Assembly: GCF_902497895.1 (NCBI RefSeq)
Contig: NZ_CABVHQ010000015.1
Span: forward strand, 1 to 64,000
DNA length: 64,000 nt
From: Pseudomonas fluorescens
GTDB taxonomy: Bacteria > Pseudomonadota > Gammaproteobacteria > Pseudomonadales > Pseudomonadaceae
Direction of reading: 5' to 3'
Shown here one piece after another: positions 37,705 to 46,492 of the stretch. The position numbers and the translations under genes are program-made. A model generated the notes under the pieces. It was not told the DNA's origin, made no database searches, and was given only the letters and a program-made list of their open reading frames with translations. The first letter of the stretch is position 1; the number at the start of each line of letters is the position of its first letter.

Positions 37705-37885
37705 TCATTGATCGATCTCCGGAATGGTGAGAATGAGCTTCCCAATGAACCCCTTACTCAGGAATGCCTCATGCGTTTTATAAATTTCCTTTAGAGGAAA
37801 GGTTGGCAGATAGGGCACCTCTGCCGGGTTACCGATATCAGGCCATTGGCGGAACTCTAGTTCAGGGGCGAGCGTTGACAGGCAC
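37705..37885 (-). pseudogene. Zinc-type oxidoreductase, C-terminal fragment
   Basis: The minus strand reads PELEFRQWPDIGNPAEVPYL, PTFPLKEIYKTHEAFLSKG and FIGKLILTIPEIDQ with TGA at 37705. This is the end of an MDR-type quinone oxidoreductase or alcohol dehydrogenase (the F-x-G-K-L-I-L ending). The frame closes about 60 codons upstream. It is a remnant next to the IS21 right end. Confidence 0.65.
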
Positions 37886-37942
37886 CCAGATCAAAGCGTC
37901 AGCCGGCCACCGCTGCGGCGACAAATTACCTGTTCGATCCTG

Positions 37943-38620
37943 CTAACTATCTGTATCCACGGCTATCTCAACCGCATCAAGACCGCCGCAGCGAACTTCG
38001 CCTACGGGGCATCGAAGGACGCTATAGATCTGCGAAATCACCTGCATCGTTGCGTCTTCGATCGTTCCTTCATTACGGCATAAAACCCAGCCGTGATCTG
38101 CAATCGCTCGCTCGAACGCCTTGGTACACGCGACATGTTCTTCCAGCTTATGGATCACAGTACTGCTCAGCCCGCGCTGGCGCGCCGCTGCCCTCGCCCA
38201 TGAAATTTCAGGGGCGGTGACAACCCCGACATGCAGGTCTGGCACTCGCACGTTTCGATCAATGTTCAACTGTAGAATCTCGGCAAACGGGATTATCCGG
38301 CGAAACGCGGCATCAGACGGGTACCAGCGATCGATCAAGATGATGCTGTCTGGTGGCTGTTTAGCCAGCACGTGCTGGGAAATCCAGGTGCGGCTATCAG
38401 CAAAGCGCTCACAAACCCCCAACTCCAAATCCCGGGTGGGATTTCTGACGAGCTTGTTAACGAGGGCCATTGTTTCACCCCTATAGGGATCGCTTTTTTT
38501 CTCGCAAAGTCGGATCACCTTTTTGTTGTCTGCCCTCAGTACTTTCGTAACGGCCTCCAACAGTGTGGTTTTGCCGGTTCCCTTGGGCCCATCTAGAGAA
38601 ACAAACAGCGGACGATTCAT
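37943..38620 (-). CDS. Thymidylate-kinase-like protein
   Basis: A 225-residue P-loop kinase: FVSLDGPKGTGKTTLLEAV (11-18 loop), IILIDRWYPSDAAFRR (the DRW/DRY substrate box) and ARAAARQRGLS (lid-like arginines). It is related to dTMP kinase (Tmk), but the lid and substrate loops differ, so it may act on another nucleotide or small molecule, as stand-alone copies in islands and phages often do. It is solitary on the minus strand. Confidence 0.7.
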   Translation of the reverse strand: MNRPLFVSLDGPKGTGKTTLLEAVTKVLRADNKKVIRLCEKKSDPYRGETMALVNKLVRNPTRDLELGVCERFADSRTWISQHVLAKQPPDSIILIDRWYPSDAAFRRIIPFAEILQLNIDRNVRVPDLHVGVVTAPEISWARAAARQRGLSSTVIHKLEEHVACTKAFERAIADHGWVLCRNEGTIEDATMQVISQIYSVLRCPVGEVRCGGLDAVEIAVDTDS

Positions 38621-38810
38621 TCTTCACATAACGATTGATATACGGTTTTTTTTGCCCGGTTCGTTCGCTGGAACCGCTTGGCGCGACTACGCGAATCGAA
38701 TGGAGGGACCTTATGAACAGACATTGATGAACACTCTAACCTGATTTCTGGCTAACGGGTCTCAGAATCCAGGGTTACAGCCGCTTATGAACATCGGTCA
38801 TCGCCCATAA

Positions 38811-38859
38811 GTTAAACGTCAGGTCATGTCATAGATGTTCATGAGCTGTCCAATTCCAC
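38811..38859. repeat. Right copy of the imperfect direct repeat
   Basis: GTTAAACG at 38811 and ATGTTCATGAGCTGTCCA from 38835 match the left copy at 4159-4207 at identical spacing. It lies about 200 bp before the recombinase-like gene. The surrounding stretch 38621-39054 contains no supported gene; a short tail AANRWFEQQAEPE on the minus strand near 38985 may be another gene remnant. Confidence 0.45.
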
Positions 38860-39054
38860 TAACCTCCGGCGCTCCCTCCACCTCCGTTCCCTGAAAACTC
38901 AGAGGCTTGAGCGACTCTCCTTATTCCCAGTCTCACACCGCGGTTTCACAAATCTCCGGTTCGGCCTGCTGCTCAAACCAGCGATTGGCTGCCTGAGGAT
39001 CTATCTGCTAAATCTATAGTTAACACTCCGACATTCTAGCTCGCCCGTTCTCCT

Positions 39055-40162
39055 ATGACGCGGCAGTTCATCCCATTTCCGATTTTCCCTCCGTACGCTT
39101 ACTGGCGACCAAACCAGGAAAATCATTTCCCGACAAATATTCATGTCGCAGCTCGACTGAGCAAAATTGATCCATCGTGCCTCCCGTTCATTAGTACTTG
39201 GTACGCTCACCGCTACATAAATTGGATTGCCCACAACTGGAACTACCAGAACCCCCAGCTCCAGTACTACAGCTGCATTCATGGCTTGGAGAAAATGATC
39301 AACTGGAGCTTTGCCAACAATCTCTCACTGCTGGATTGGACTCGCGCTGATTATGAAAGCTACGCAGACTTCATCAGAAGCCCTGCCGATGATTGGGCCA
39401 TCGCTGGCAAGCAGCCTCGATTCATCGTAAGCCCCGGCATGGATTACAGAGATTGGCCAATCAATCCTCACTGGAAGCTTTTTCAGCGAGCTCGTGCTGC
39501 TGACTCAAGTTCTGAAATCGACAAAAACGTTTGGAAGCGCGAAATCAGGTGCGTCACTCAGTTCCTGGACTTTTACCTCAAGGACGTAGGATCCACCCGG
39601 CGAAACGTCGCCTCAGGAAAACTGGAATCCCTGGTTTTCAAAGCGTCACAGGCACGGGGGGGTAATTTCAGACGCCGAGATGGCCTGGATCTTCGAAAAG
39701 CTTCCTAGCCTGTTAGATACGCATAGATTCCGCATAATTGAAATGTATCTGACGATAGCCAGGTATTCAGACCAGCCTATGTGGAATGTCCTTGGTACTG
39801 CATCAAGTCCAGGCTGTTTAGATCAATTCACCCGAGGGGCTGATGGTAGATGGCTGGAATATCACCCGAAAAAAAGAGTCCCCGTACCGTTGTCGACGGA
39901 ATTTGATACGGTCTTCGATCGATATCTTCTATACCTGAATATTGAGCCTGACCAGCCTCCTCCGGCATCAGCTTTGTTCCCAAAGGAAGATTCAATCGGC
40001 GCCTATGACAGCAAAGGGCTCTTGCGCATCTTAACTTCGGTTAGGCAGACGCTGGCAGATGCAGCTAAGGCGTCCAATAACCCGGCGATTTCCGAGGCCT
40101 CTGAGAAGATCCTCGGACTGACGATGGCGCTGATTAGAAACCGTGCTCCCGCTGACGATTGA
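39055..40162 (+). pseudogene. Tyrosine-recombinase-like integrase, frameshifted at a G7 tract
   Basis: The first part (39055-39708) reads YAHRYINWIAHNWNYQNPQL, WTRADYESYADFI and VWKREIRCVTQFLDFYLK, like the core-binding half of site-specific recombinases. At GGGGGGG (39656-39662) the frame changes, and the second part continues EMAWIFEKLPSLLDTHRFRI, MYLTIARYSDQPMWNVLGT and FDRYLLYLNIEPDQPP. The usual catalytic HxxR and tyrosine are not seen before the stop at 40162, so the C-terminus also seems lost. The G7 tract could slip, but without a catalytic end the gene is probably dead. Confidence 0.65.
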
Positions 40163-40235
40163 AAGTCGCCCAAAGGGTCCCGGTCAGCGAAAACAGATAT
40201 TCTAAGAGGATACTTTTGTTTGCAAGGAGCACCCA

Positions 40236-40684
40236 ATGATCGGAAATCAGCCCTCGGAATGGTTCCAAATGGCTGACGTTAGGCGCCGGCGCTTGGCCGC
40301 CGGGATTTGGATTCCACTGCGCCAGTGCGAGACCTTGGCGGAGCGTGGGATGTACGGCCAACCGGGGTACTTCAGTGAATCGCTGAGCGTAGGTTCGCTC
40401 GCGGTGCATGCCGGTCAACGCGCCATAGGAGAGCGCCTAAGTTGGGATGACATCGGCCTATCCATGACCCCAGCCCCTATGCCTTCAAAGACGGCCGTTA
40501 CAAGCCCGCTGATGAGTACTTATTCAATGAAGACGAGCCTTCGGTGGGCACGGAACTCGTACTTCTGAATAGTTTCAATGGGGATCACGATACCGAATGG
40601 ATGGTAAACCAAGATCTCATTCTGGCACTCGGACTTCTTCGTGAGGGAGACGTATGGGTGAGCCCTCGCGGGCCTGTTGATTGA
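40236..40684 (+). pseudogene. Unidentified gene, frameshifted and cut at the island edge
   Basis: It starts MIGNQPSEWFQMADVRRRRL, runs to RLSWDDIGLS, then shifts frame near 40462 and continues DPSPYAFKDGRYKPADEYLF, GTELVLLNSFNGDHDTEWMV and NQDLILALGLLREGDVWVSP. I do not recognise the family. It ends at TGA 40682-40684 exactly where the thioesterase sequence begins on the other strand, so its 3' part was removed by the same breakpoint. Confidence 0.6.
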
Positions 40685-41357
40685 ATGCGTTAATCAGGAA
40701 CCATTGGCCGCCAGCAGCAGGCTGCAGCAAGTCAATGGTCCAAGACGCTGAGGTAATGGCGGCGGGGTCGATAAAGGCATTCGTGTCAGCAAGCAGTAAA
40801 CTGTCTGCCAGCGCGATCAATGCGACAGCGGGGTCAACACCCTGCGCGTCCTGATGACGCACCCACATCAGGAGTTCTGGATTTTCAGCACCTGACACTG
40901 TCAGCGACCCTCCCGCTGGACGCATTTCGAAGTGGCACCCGCAAGCGGTTACAACCTGCCTATCCAGCTCCTGCGCTTGGCAATGCGAAGGCACTTTGTA
41001 TGACCGATATTCCAATGGCTCAAGAGTCGCTTGCCTGACACGCGGCTCGGCGAACAGCATGGTGGTGCGCAGTGCCAAATCATCGCCAGACATGCAATCC
41101 ACCGTTACCGAAACCTCCGATCGGCGATGTCGGAACACGCGGCTGTTGAACGTCTGCGCCTGTGTCACAGGGCTTATAAAAGTAACCTGAGCGGACTTGA
41201 GGGGCGGCAGCCCCCCTGCACTTCGGTGCAAGATTGCTTGCAGCGATAGCGCCGCAGATAGCCCGTTAAATACCGTTCCACCCTGCAACCAATAAGCAGG
41301 AGCCTCAAATGGCTCACCGGGATCAAATTGTTCCACCAGCCGGGCCAACGAAGTCAT
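40617..41357 (-). CDS. Acyl-CoA thioesterase (TesB-like), 3' end replaced
   Basis: This two-hotdog thioesterase hydrolyses acyl-CoA: YWLQGGTVFNGLSAALSLQA, a VTFISPV strand, RRSEVSVTVDC, and the second half SWTIDLLQPAAGGQWFLINAFNQQA. After that point (about 40684) the frame runs antisense through the neighbouring pseudogene, so the last 20-odd residues are foreign and the natural end is lost. ATG at 41357 has GGAG seven bases upstream. An in-frame ATG at 41405 overlaps the pump stop (ATGA) and is also possible. It lies downstream of the RND pump, perhaps co-transcribed. Confidence 0.7.
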   Translation of the reverse strand: MTSLARLVEQFDPGEPFEAPAYWLQGGTVFNGLSAALSLQAILHRSAGGLPPLKSAQVTFISPVTQAQTFNSRVFRHRRSEVSVTVDCMSGDDLALRTTMLFAEPRVRQATLEPLEYRSYKVPSHCQAQELDRQVVTACGCHFEMRPAGGSLTVSGAENPELLMWVRHQDAQGVDPAVALIALADSLLLADTNAFIDPAAITSASWTIDLLQPAAGGQWFLINAFNQQAREGSPIRLPHEEVRVPE

Positions 41358-41401
41358 CTCAGTTCTCCTCTGCGTCTCGAAACGGTCCTGGCTCGCATTG
41401 C

Positions 41402-44400
41402 TCATGCGGATTGAGTACGCGCATCCACATCACTTGCAGACTCCGGTCTGATCTTGAACCAGAGGGAGTACATCGCTGGCAGGAACACCAATGTCAGCAC
41501 TGTGCCGGCAAACGTACCGCCAATCAGCGTGTACGCCAGCGTGCCCCAGAACACCGAATGGGTCAGCGGAATGAAAGCCAACATCGCTGCCATCGCCGTG
41601 AGGATCACCGGCCGCGCCCGCTGTACAGTGGCTTCGACCAATGCGTCATAAGGCGCCAGACCGGCTTGCTCATTGGAATGAATCTGACCGATAAGGATCA
41701 GCGCGTTGCGCATCAGAATCCCTGACAACGCAATCAGTCCCACCAAGGCGTTGATCCCGAACGGCTGTTGGAACAGCAGAAGAATCGGCACCACACCAAT
41801 CAGCCCCAGAGGCGCGGTGGCGAAAACCATGATCATCGCCGACATCGAGCGCACCTGAATAATGATGGTCAGCAACATCAGCGCGATCATGATCGGGAAC
41901 AACGGCAGCAATGCCTTGTTCGCTTTACCCGACTCCTCGATCGCGCCTGCCAACTCAATCCGGTAGCCCACAGGCAACTGTTCAATGACCGGTTGCAGTT
42001 GCTTCATCACGGCGCTGGAGACATCTGGTGGCTGAAGACCTTCAGCCACATCACCGCGTACGGTGATGGTCGGAGTACGGTCACGCCGCCGCAGAATGGG
42101 CTCTTCCATGCGTGCATCCACCGTCCCAACCTGAGACAGCGATACCCGTTGACCCTGAGCACCGGTCAGCGTGAAGGCGTCAATTTTTGAAGGATCCAGA
42201 CGTGTGTTTCCCGCAGACCGAGCGACCACCTGGACCGAACGGATGTCTTCACGCACTTGGGTGACAGGCGCTCCGGTCAACAGGAACTGCAGCTGCTGAG
42301 CAACATCAGTGGAGGTCAAGCCAAATGCCTGCAAACGGTCCTGATCCAGTGTGAGATGGAGTGCCGGAGCGCGCTCGCCCATGTCTGTGTTGACGGTTCT
42401 CATCATCGGACTAGCAGCCATGACCTCGCGCACCTGTGCGGCGATATCGCGCAACACTGTCCGGTCCGCTCCCATAACACGAAAGGCCACCGGGTACGGC
42501 GAATAAGGACCGAACACCAACTGTGTTACACGCACCCGTGCTTCAGGCGCCAAACCATCAGCCGCGGCTTGCCGCAGCCGGATTTTGAGCGCCTCGCGCT
42601 CTTCCTGGCTCGCCGTCAGCACGACGATTTTTGCAAACGAAGGATCGGGTAACTCAGGTGCCATCGCCAGATAGAAGCGTGGCGCGCCCTGACCAATGTA
42701 GGCGGTAACTATCCGAGCCTCCGGTTGTTTTGCCAACCACGCCTCGACCTTGGCCGCCGCCGCATCGGTTTGCTCGATCGACGTCCCGTACGGCATCTGC
42801 ACCTCAACCAGCACCTCGGGCCGGTCTGATGTAGGGAAGAACTGTTTCTTCACCAAGCCCATGCCAAGAATCGCCACAATGAACAAGGCCACGACGGATA
42901 TCGCCACAAGGCCTTTACGGCGAATGACCGCCCCCAACAGACGCCTGAAACGCAGGTAATTCGGTGTACCGTAAATCGCTGCATGCCCCCCCTCAGGCAC
43001 CTTGATCTGCGGCAGCAGTTTGACGCCCAGGTAAGGTGTGAACACCACTGCCACCACCCAGGAGGTAATGAGCGCAATGCCGACGATCCAGAACATATTG
43101 GCGGTGTATTCACCGGCCGTAGATTTGGCAAAACCGTTGGGCATAAAGCCTATGGCAGTGACCAGCGTGCCCGACAACATGGGGGCTGCCGTATGGCTCC
43201 AGGCATAGGCGGAGGCTTTGATGCGGTCGTAGCCCTCCTCCATCTTCACCACCATCATTTCAATGGCAATGATTGCATCGTCCACAAGTAGCCCCAGCGC
43301 CAGAATCAACGATCCCAGCGTAATCCGGTCAAAGTCTTTACCTGTGGCAGCCATGACAATGAACACCGCAGCCAGAGTCAACGGCACCGCCGCAGCGACG
43401 ACGATGCCGACTCGCCATCCCATGCTGAGGAAGCACACCAGCAACACCACCCCTAGCGCCGCGAAAAATTTGACCATGAACTCGTTGACGGATCCGCCAA
43501 TATTCACCGCCTGATCGGTGACCTTGGTCAGCGTCATGCCTAAAGGCATTTGCTCATTGATCGACGTTGTCTCGGCGTCGAGCGCCTTACCTAAATCAAG
43601 GCCGTTCCAGCCATCGCGCATCACTACGCCGAGCAATAATGCCGGCTCTCCGTTGTTGCGCACCGAGAACGTAGAGGGGTCCTCATAACCACGCTTGACC
43701 TCAGCCACATCGGATAATTTGAGGGTTCTGCCCTGCACTACCAACGGCGTATCTCGAATCTTCTGCAAGTCATCAAACGCACCATCCAGTCGGATGAAAA
43801 CCTGTGGGCCCTTCGCCTCAACCGAACCGGCCGGAGTCATCATGTTCTGCGCGTTCATCGCACTGAAGATATCTCGTGCGGAAACACCCAGTGTCGCCAG
43901 ACGCTCGTATGAAAATTCGACAAAAATGCGCTCGGACTGCTCACCGATGATATTGACCTTCTTCACTCCCGCCACATGCAGCAGACGCTGGCGCAAGACC
44001 TCGGCCTCGCGCACCAGCAAGCGCTGCGGTTCGCCCTTGGCCTTTAGCGCATATAGAGCGAAGGTGACATCGGCATACTCATCATTGACCATCGGGCCGA
44101 TCACCCCGGACGGCAACCCCTTCTCCTCATCAAGGATTTTCTTGCGCGCCTGGTAAAACTCCTCCGGGACGGCGGAGGGCGGCGTGCCGTCGAGCAGATA
44201 AACTGTGGTGAAAGCCAAGCCTGGCCGGGTAAAGGTCTCGGTCCGGTCGTACCAACGCAGTTCCTGCATGCGCTTTTCCAGCTTTTCAACCACCTGGTCC
44301 TGCATCTCCTGAGCAGTCGCCCCAGGCCAGGCAGTAACCACCGTCATTTGTTTGATGGTGAAGGCAGGGTCTTCCGCGCGCCCCAGTTTGAAGAAGGCAT

Positions 44401-44488
44401 ACAGCCCACCTACGGAAATCAGCAGAATCAAAAACAGCGTGATCGAACGCTCACGCACCGCCAGTGCGGACAGATTGAACCCGATCAT
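41402..44488 (-). CDS. RND efflux transporter (HAE-1 type)
   Basis: A 1028-residue proton-driven inner-membrane pump. It has a first membrane helix (ITLFLILLISVGGLYAFFKL), the large periplasmic porter loops, and the TM4 proton-relay pair DD in LILALGLLVDDAIIAIEMMV. The second repeat has GINALVGLIALSGILMRNALI. It is full length and begins within the adaptor's last codon (ATGA overlap), so the two are co-translated. Its length and motifs fit the TriC-like branch; substrates are probably hydrophobic drugs or biocides. The outer-membrane partner is the divergent gene at 46493. Confidence 0.9.
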   Translation of the reverse strand: MIGFNLSALAVRERSITLFLILLISVGGLYAFFKLGRAEDPAFTIKQMTVVTAWPGATAQEMQDQVVEKLEKRMQELRWYDRTETFTRPGLAFTTVYLLDGTPPSAVPEEFYQARKKILDEEKGLPSGVIGPMVNDEYADVTFALYALKAKGEPQRLLVREAEVLRQRLLHVAGVKKVNIIGEQSERIFVEFSYERLATLGVSARDIFSAMNAQNMMTPAGSVEAKGPQVFIRLDGAFDDLQKIRDTPLVVQGRTLKLSDVAEVKRGYEDPSTFSVRNNGEPALLLGVVMRDGWNGLDLGKALDAETTSINEQMPLGMTLTKVTDQAVNIGGSVNEFMVKFFAALGVVLLVCFLSMGWRVGIVVAAAVPLTLAAVFIVMAATGKDFDRITLGSLILALGLLVDDAIIAIEMMVVKMEEGYDRIKASAYAWSHTAAPMLSGTLVTAIGFMPNGFAKSTAGEYTANMFWIVGIALITSWVVAVVFTPYLGVKLLPQIKVPEGGHAAIYGTPNYLRFRRLLGAVIRRKGLVAISVVALFIVAILGMGLVKKQFFPTSDRPEVLVEVQMPYGTSIEQTDAAAAKVEAWLAKQPEARIVTAYIGQGAPRFYLAMAPELPDPSFAKIVVLTASQEEREALKIRLRQAAADGLAPEARVRVTQLVFGPYSPYPVAFRVMGADRTVLRDIAAQVREVMAASPMMRTVNTDMGERAPALHLTLDQDRLQAFGLTSTDVAQQLQFLLTGAPVTQVREDIRSVQVVARSAGNTRLDPSKIDAFTLTGAQGQRVSLSQVGTVDARMEEPILRRRDRTPTITVRGDVAEGLQPPDVSSAVMKQLQPVIEQLPVGYRIELAGAIEESGKANKALLPLFPIMIALMLLTIIIQVRSMSAMIMVFATAPLGLIGVVPILLLFQQPFGINALVGLIALSGILMRNALILIGQIHSNEQAGLAPYDALVEATVQRARPVILTAMAAMLAFIPLTHSVFWGTLAYTLIGGTFAGTVLTLVFLPAMYSLWFKIRPESASDVDARTQSA

Positions 44489-45606
44489 CGGCGCACCTCG
44501 GCCACCGGTGCTTGGGCGCTGACTGCCGTTTGAGACCTGACCCGCTCCCCTTCACTTAACAGATGCGCGCCCAGCGCAACGATACGATCGTCGATCTGGA
44601 GGTTGCCCGTAACTCGAGCAGTTTCTGCATTGCTTAGGCTGAGGATCGTGACAGGGCGCCACGTCACCTGCTCAGGCTCGCCTCCAACGGCCCAGACACC
44701 AGGACCTTTACCCGCGTCGTAGAGGGCAGCGATAGGCACTTGTAATTCATTGGAATTGGCGACAGGCGTACCGTCTATAGCAACTGAGATGGTCGAACCC
44801 AGGATGGCATTAGCAAGCGCGCCCTCCAACACATAGCGCGCCTCAAATGTACGGGTTTGCCGGTCAGCCGAATCGGACAACTGGCGTAAACGCGCGCTGC
44901 CTGCACGTTGGTTTTGCCCATAAAGTTCAACCGTCGCCGACGACCCTAACGCAGGACGTAGCGTTTCAGGCAACTGGATCACCGCCTCGCGCTGCCCGGA
45001 ATGGGCAACACGTACCACTACCTGACCTGCGCCTATCACCTGCCCCGGCTCTGCCAAGGTGTCCACAACAACCCCGTCAGCATCAGCCAGCAACGTCGAA
45101 TAGCCGGTGGAGTTTCTCGCCACATCAGCCTGGGCTTTGGCCGCGTTAAGCTGCGCTTTCGCCGAGTCGGCAGCCGCTTTGATCCCTGCGTAAGCTGAAG
45201 CAGATACAGCACCAACAGACACCAAATCACGGTAGCGAAGCTCATCATCGGAGGTCTGCCGGGATCGGGCCATGGCGGCCAGCACCGCTTCCTGCTGCGC
45301 CCGCGCGGTCAGCGCCAGATCATTAGCATCGATTCGCATGAGTGGCTGCCCGCGCTTGACGCTCTGCCCAGTGTCCACCAAACGTTCCAGCACTTTCCCA
45401 GGAACTCGAAATCCGAGATCGCTCTGAACTCGAGCTGCGACGATACCGGTGAAGACGCGATCTGCAGGCGCGGAGGGTTGAACCACCGCGATGCGCACCA
45501 AGGGCACTTGGAGGCGAGGATCTGGAGGTATGGCCTCGTTGCATGCGGCTAAGGCAAACGGCAATAAGCCAATGAAAATGAATCGCATGTGGCGGCGCTG
45601 GATCAT
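44485..45606 (-). CDS. RND periplasmic adaptor lipoprotein
   Basis: A 373-residue membrane-fusion protein with a lipoprotein signal (FIGLLPFALAAC, lipobox L-A-A-C). The lipoyl/beta-barrel halves are marked by VAARVQSDLGFRVPGKVLERL and GYSTLLADADGVVVDTLAEPGQVI, with a coiled-coil hairpin between (AQQEAVLAAMARSRQ, KAAADSAKAQLNAAKAQADV). It bridges the pump and the outer-membrane channel. ATG at 45606 has GAGG upstream; the promoter contains the palindromic operator at 45644-45669. Confidence 0.9.
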   Translation of the reverse strand: MIQRRHMRFIFIGLLPFALAACNEAIPPDPRLQVPLVRIAVVQPSAPADRVFTGIVAARVQSDLGFRVPGKVLERLVDTGQSVKRGQPLMRIDANDLALTARAQQEAVLAAMARSRQTSDDELRYRDLVSVGAVSASAYAGIKAAADSAKAQLNAAKAQADVARNSTGYSTLLADADGVVVDTLAEPGQVIGAGQVVVRVAHSGQREAVIQLPETLRPALGSSATVELYGQNQRAGSARLRQLSDSADRQTRTFEARYVLEGALANAILGSTISVAIDGTPVANSNELQVPIAALYDAGKGPGVWAVGGEPEQVTWRPVTILSLSNAETARVTGNLQIDDRIVALGAHLLSEGERVRSQTAVSAQAPVAEVRR

Positions 45607-45643
45607 AGAGACCTCTTGGAAGCGGATGCACCATGCTTATTCA

Positions 45644-45669
45644 AGTGACCAAATATGTCAATGGTCACT
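45644..45669. promoter_or_regulatory. Palindromic operator upstream of the RND operon
   Basis: AGTGACCA-N10-TGGTCACT, a perfect dyad 38 bp before the adaptor start. The same GTGACCA-N10-TGGTCAC core is found at 46444-46467 in front of the outer-membrane-factor gene, with the same ten-base spacing. The natural candidate to bind both is the TetR protein encoded between them. Confidence 0.85.
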
Positions 45670-45784
45670 ATTCAGGCAATTGAAAGTTGCCTTGCTGATC
45701 AGAGCAACACAGAGGGGTTTGTGATCTGATTTTTCAGATATGCATGCGGCTGCGGATGCGCAACGGATCCAGCAGCCAAGCCTT

Positions 45785-46405
45785 TTAAGGCATCAGACCG
45801 CGTAGAATCAGGTTGGAAATGAGCCCAGGAGCCTCTTCAACAACATCCAGGTTGTACTGCAACAGCAAAGGATTGATGAAGGGCCGTAGAGCGAGATGAA
45901 TCGATTCCACTGTCTCGTCCAACGGTGTCTTGCGCTCAAACTCACCGAGTTCCCGCCCCTCTCGCACGATCTGCAGCACGAAGCTCTTGATCCGCGCGTC
46001 ATAGACTCGTGAGCTGGGCCAGCTTTCCGAAGCGGCGAACGCCGCGATGTCATAAAGTTTTCGGTCATTAAAAAACAGGTCTACACCCTTGGCGATCAGG
46101 GTTTTGACCAACCGTCGAAAGCGCTCAGTCGCTGAGATACCCTCAACATTGGTGGCCTGCTCAACAGCCGCAACGATTTCCGACAGACAATTTCTACAAA
46201 TAGCCTCACCAATCGCCTGCTTGGAATCAAAGAACTTGTAGATGTAAGCCTTGGAAAAACCGATGGCTTTGGCCAGGTCGGAGACTGTTGTCTTGCTGTA
46301 ACCGTATTGACTGAAATGTTCGTTGGCCGCCGCGACAATCTGGTCTCGGATGTCGTGATCGGCTGGGCCACGGGCGCTGGGCGTAGAAACTGATGGTTGG
46401 TTCAT
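45785..46405 (-). CDS. TetR-family repressor of the RND system
   Basis: A 206-residue protein with an N-terminal helix-turn-helix (IVAAANEHFSQYGYSKTTVSDLAKAIGFSKAYIYKFFDSKQAIGEAI). The C-terminal ligand domain is typical of efflux regulators. It lies between the two efflux transcription units, and two identical palindromes flank it, so it probably represses the adaptor-pump operon, the outer-membrane factor and, from the overlapping promoter, itself. The inducer is unknown. Confidence 0.9.
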   Translation of the reverse strand: MNQPSVSTPSARGPADHDIRDQIVAAANEHFSQYGYSKTTVSDLAKAIGFSKAYIYKFFDSKQAIGEAICRNCLSEIVAAVEQATNVEGISATERFRRLVKTLIAKGVDLFFNDRKLYDIAAFAASESWPSSRVYDARIKSFVLQIVREGRELGEFERKTPLDETVESIHLALRPFINPLLLQYNLDVVEEAPGLISNLILRGLMP

Positions 46406-46441
46406 GCGAGCAGCTTACGCACCCTGAAGGTAGTTGACAAC

Positions 46442-46469
46442 TTGTGACCAAATTGTAATATGGTCACAA
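46442..46469. promoter_or_regulatory. Palindromic operator in the tetR/OMF divergent promoter
   Basis: TTGTGACCA-N10-TGGTCACAA, a perfect dyad lying 36 bp upstream of the TetR start on one side and 23 bp upstream of the outer-membrane-factor start on the other. Shares GTGACCA-N10-TGGTCAC with 45645-45668. Confidence 0.85.
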
Positions 46470-46492
46470 ATCAATCATTCCGAAGGTATCAC

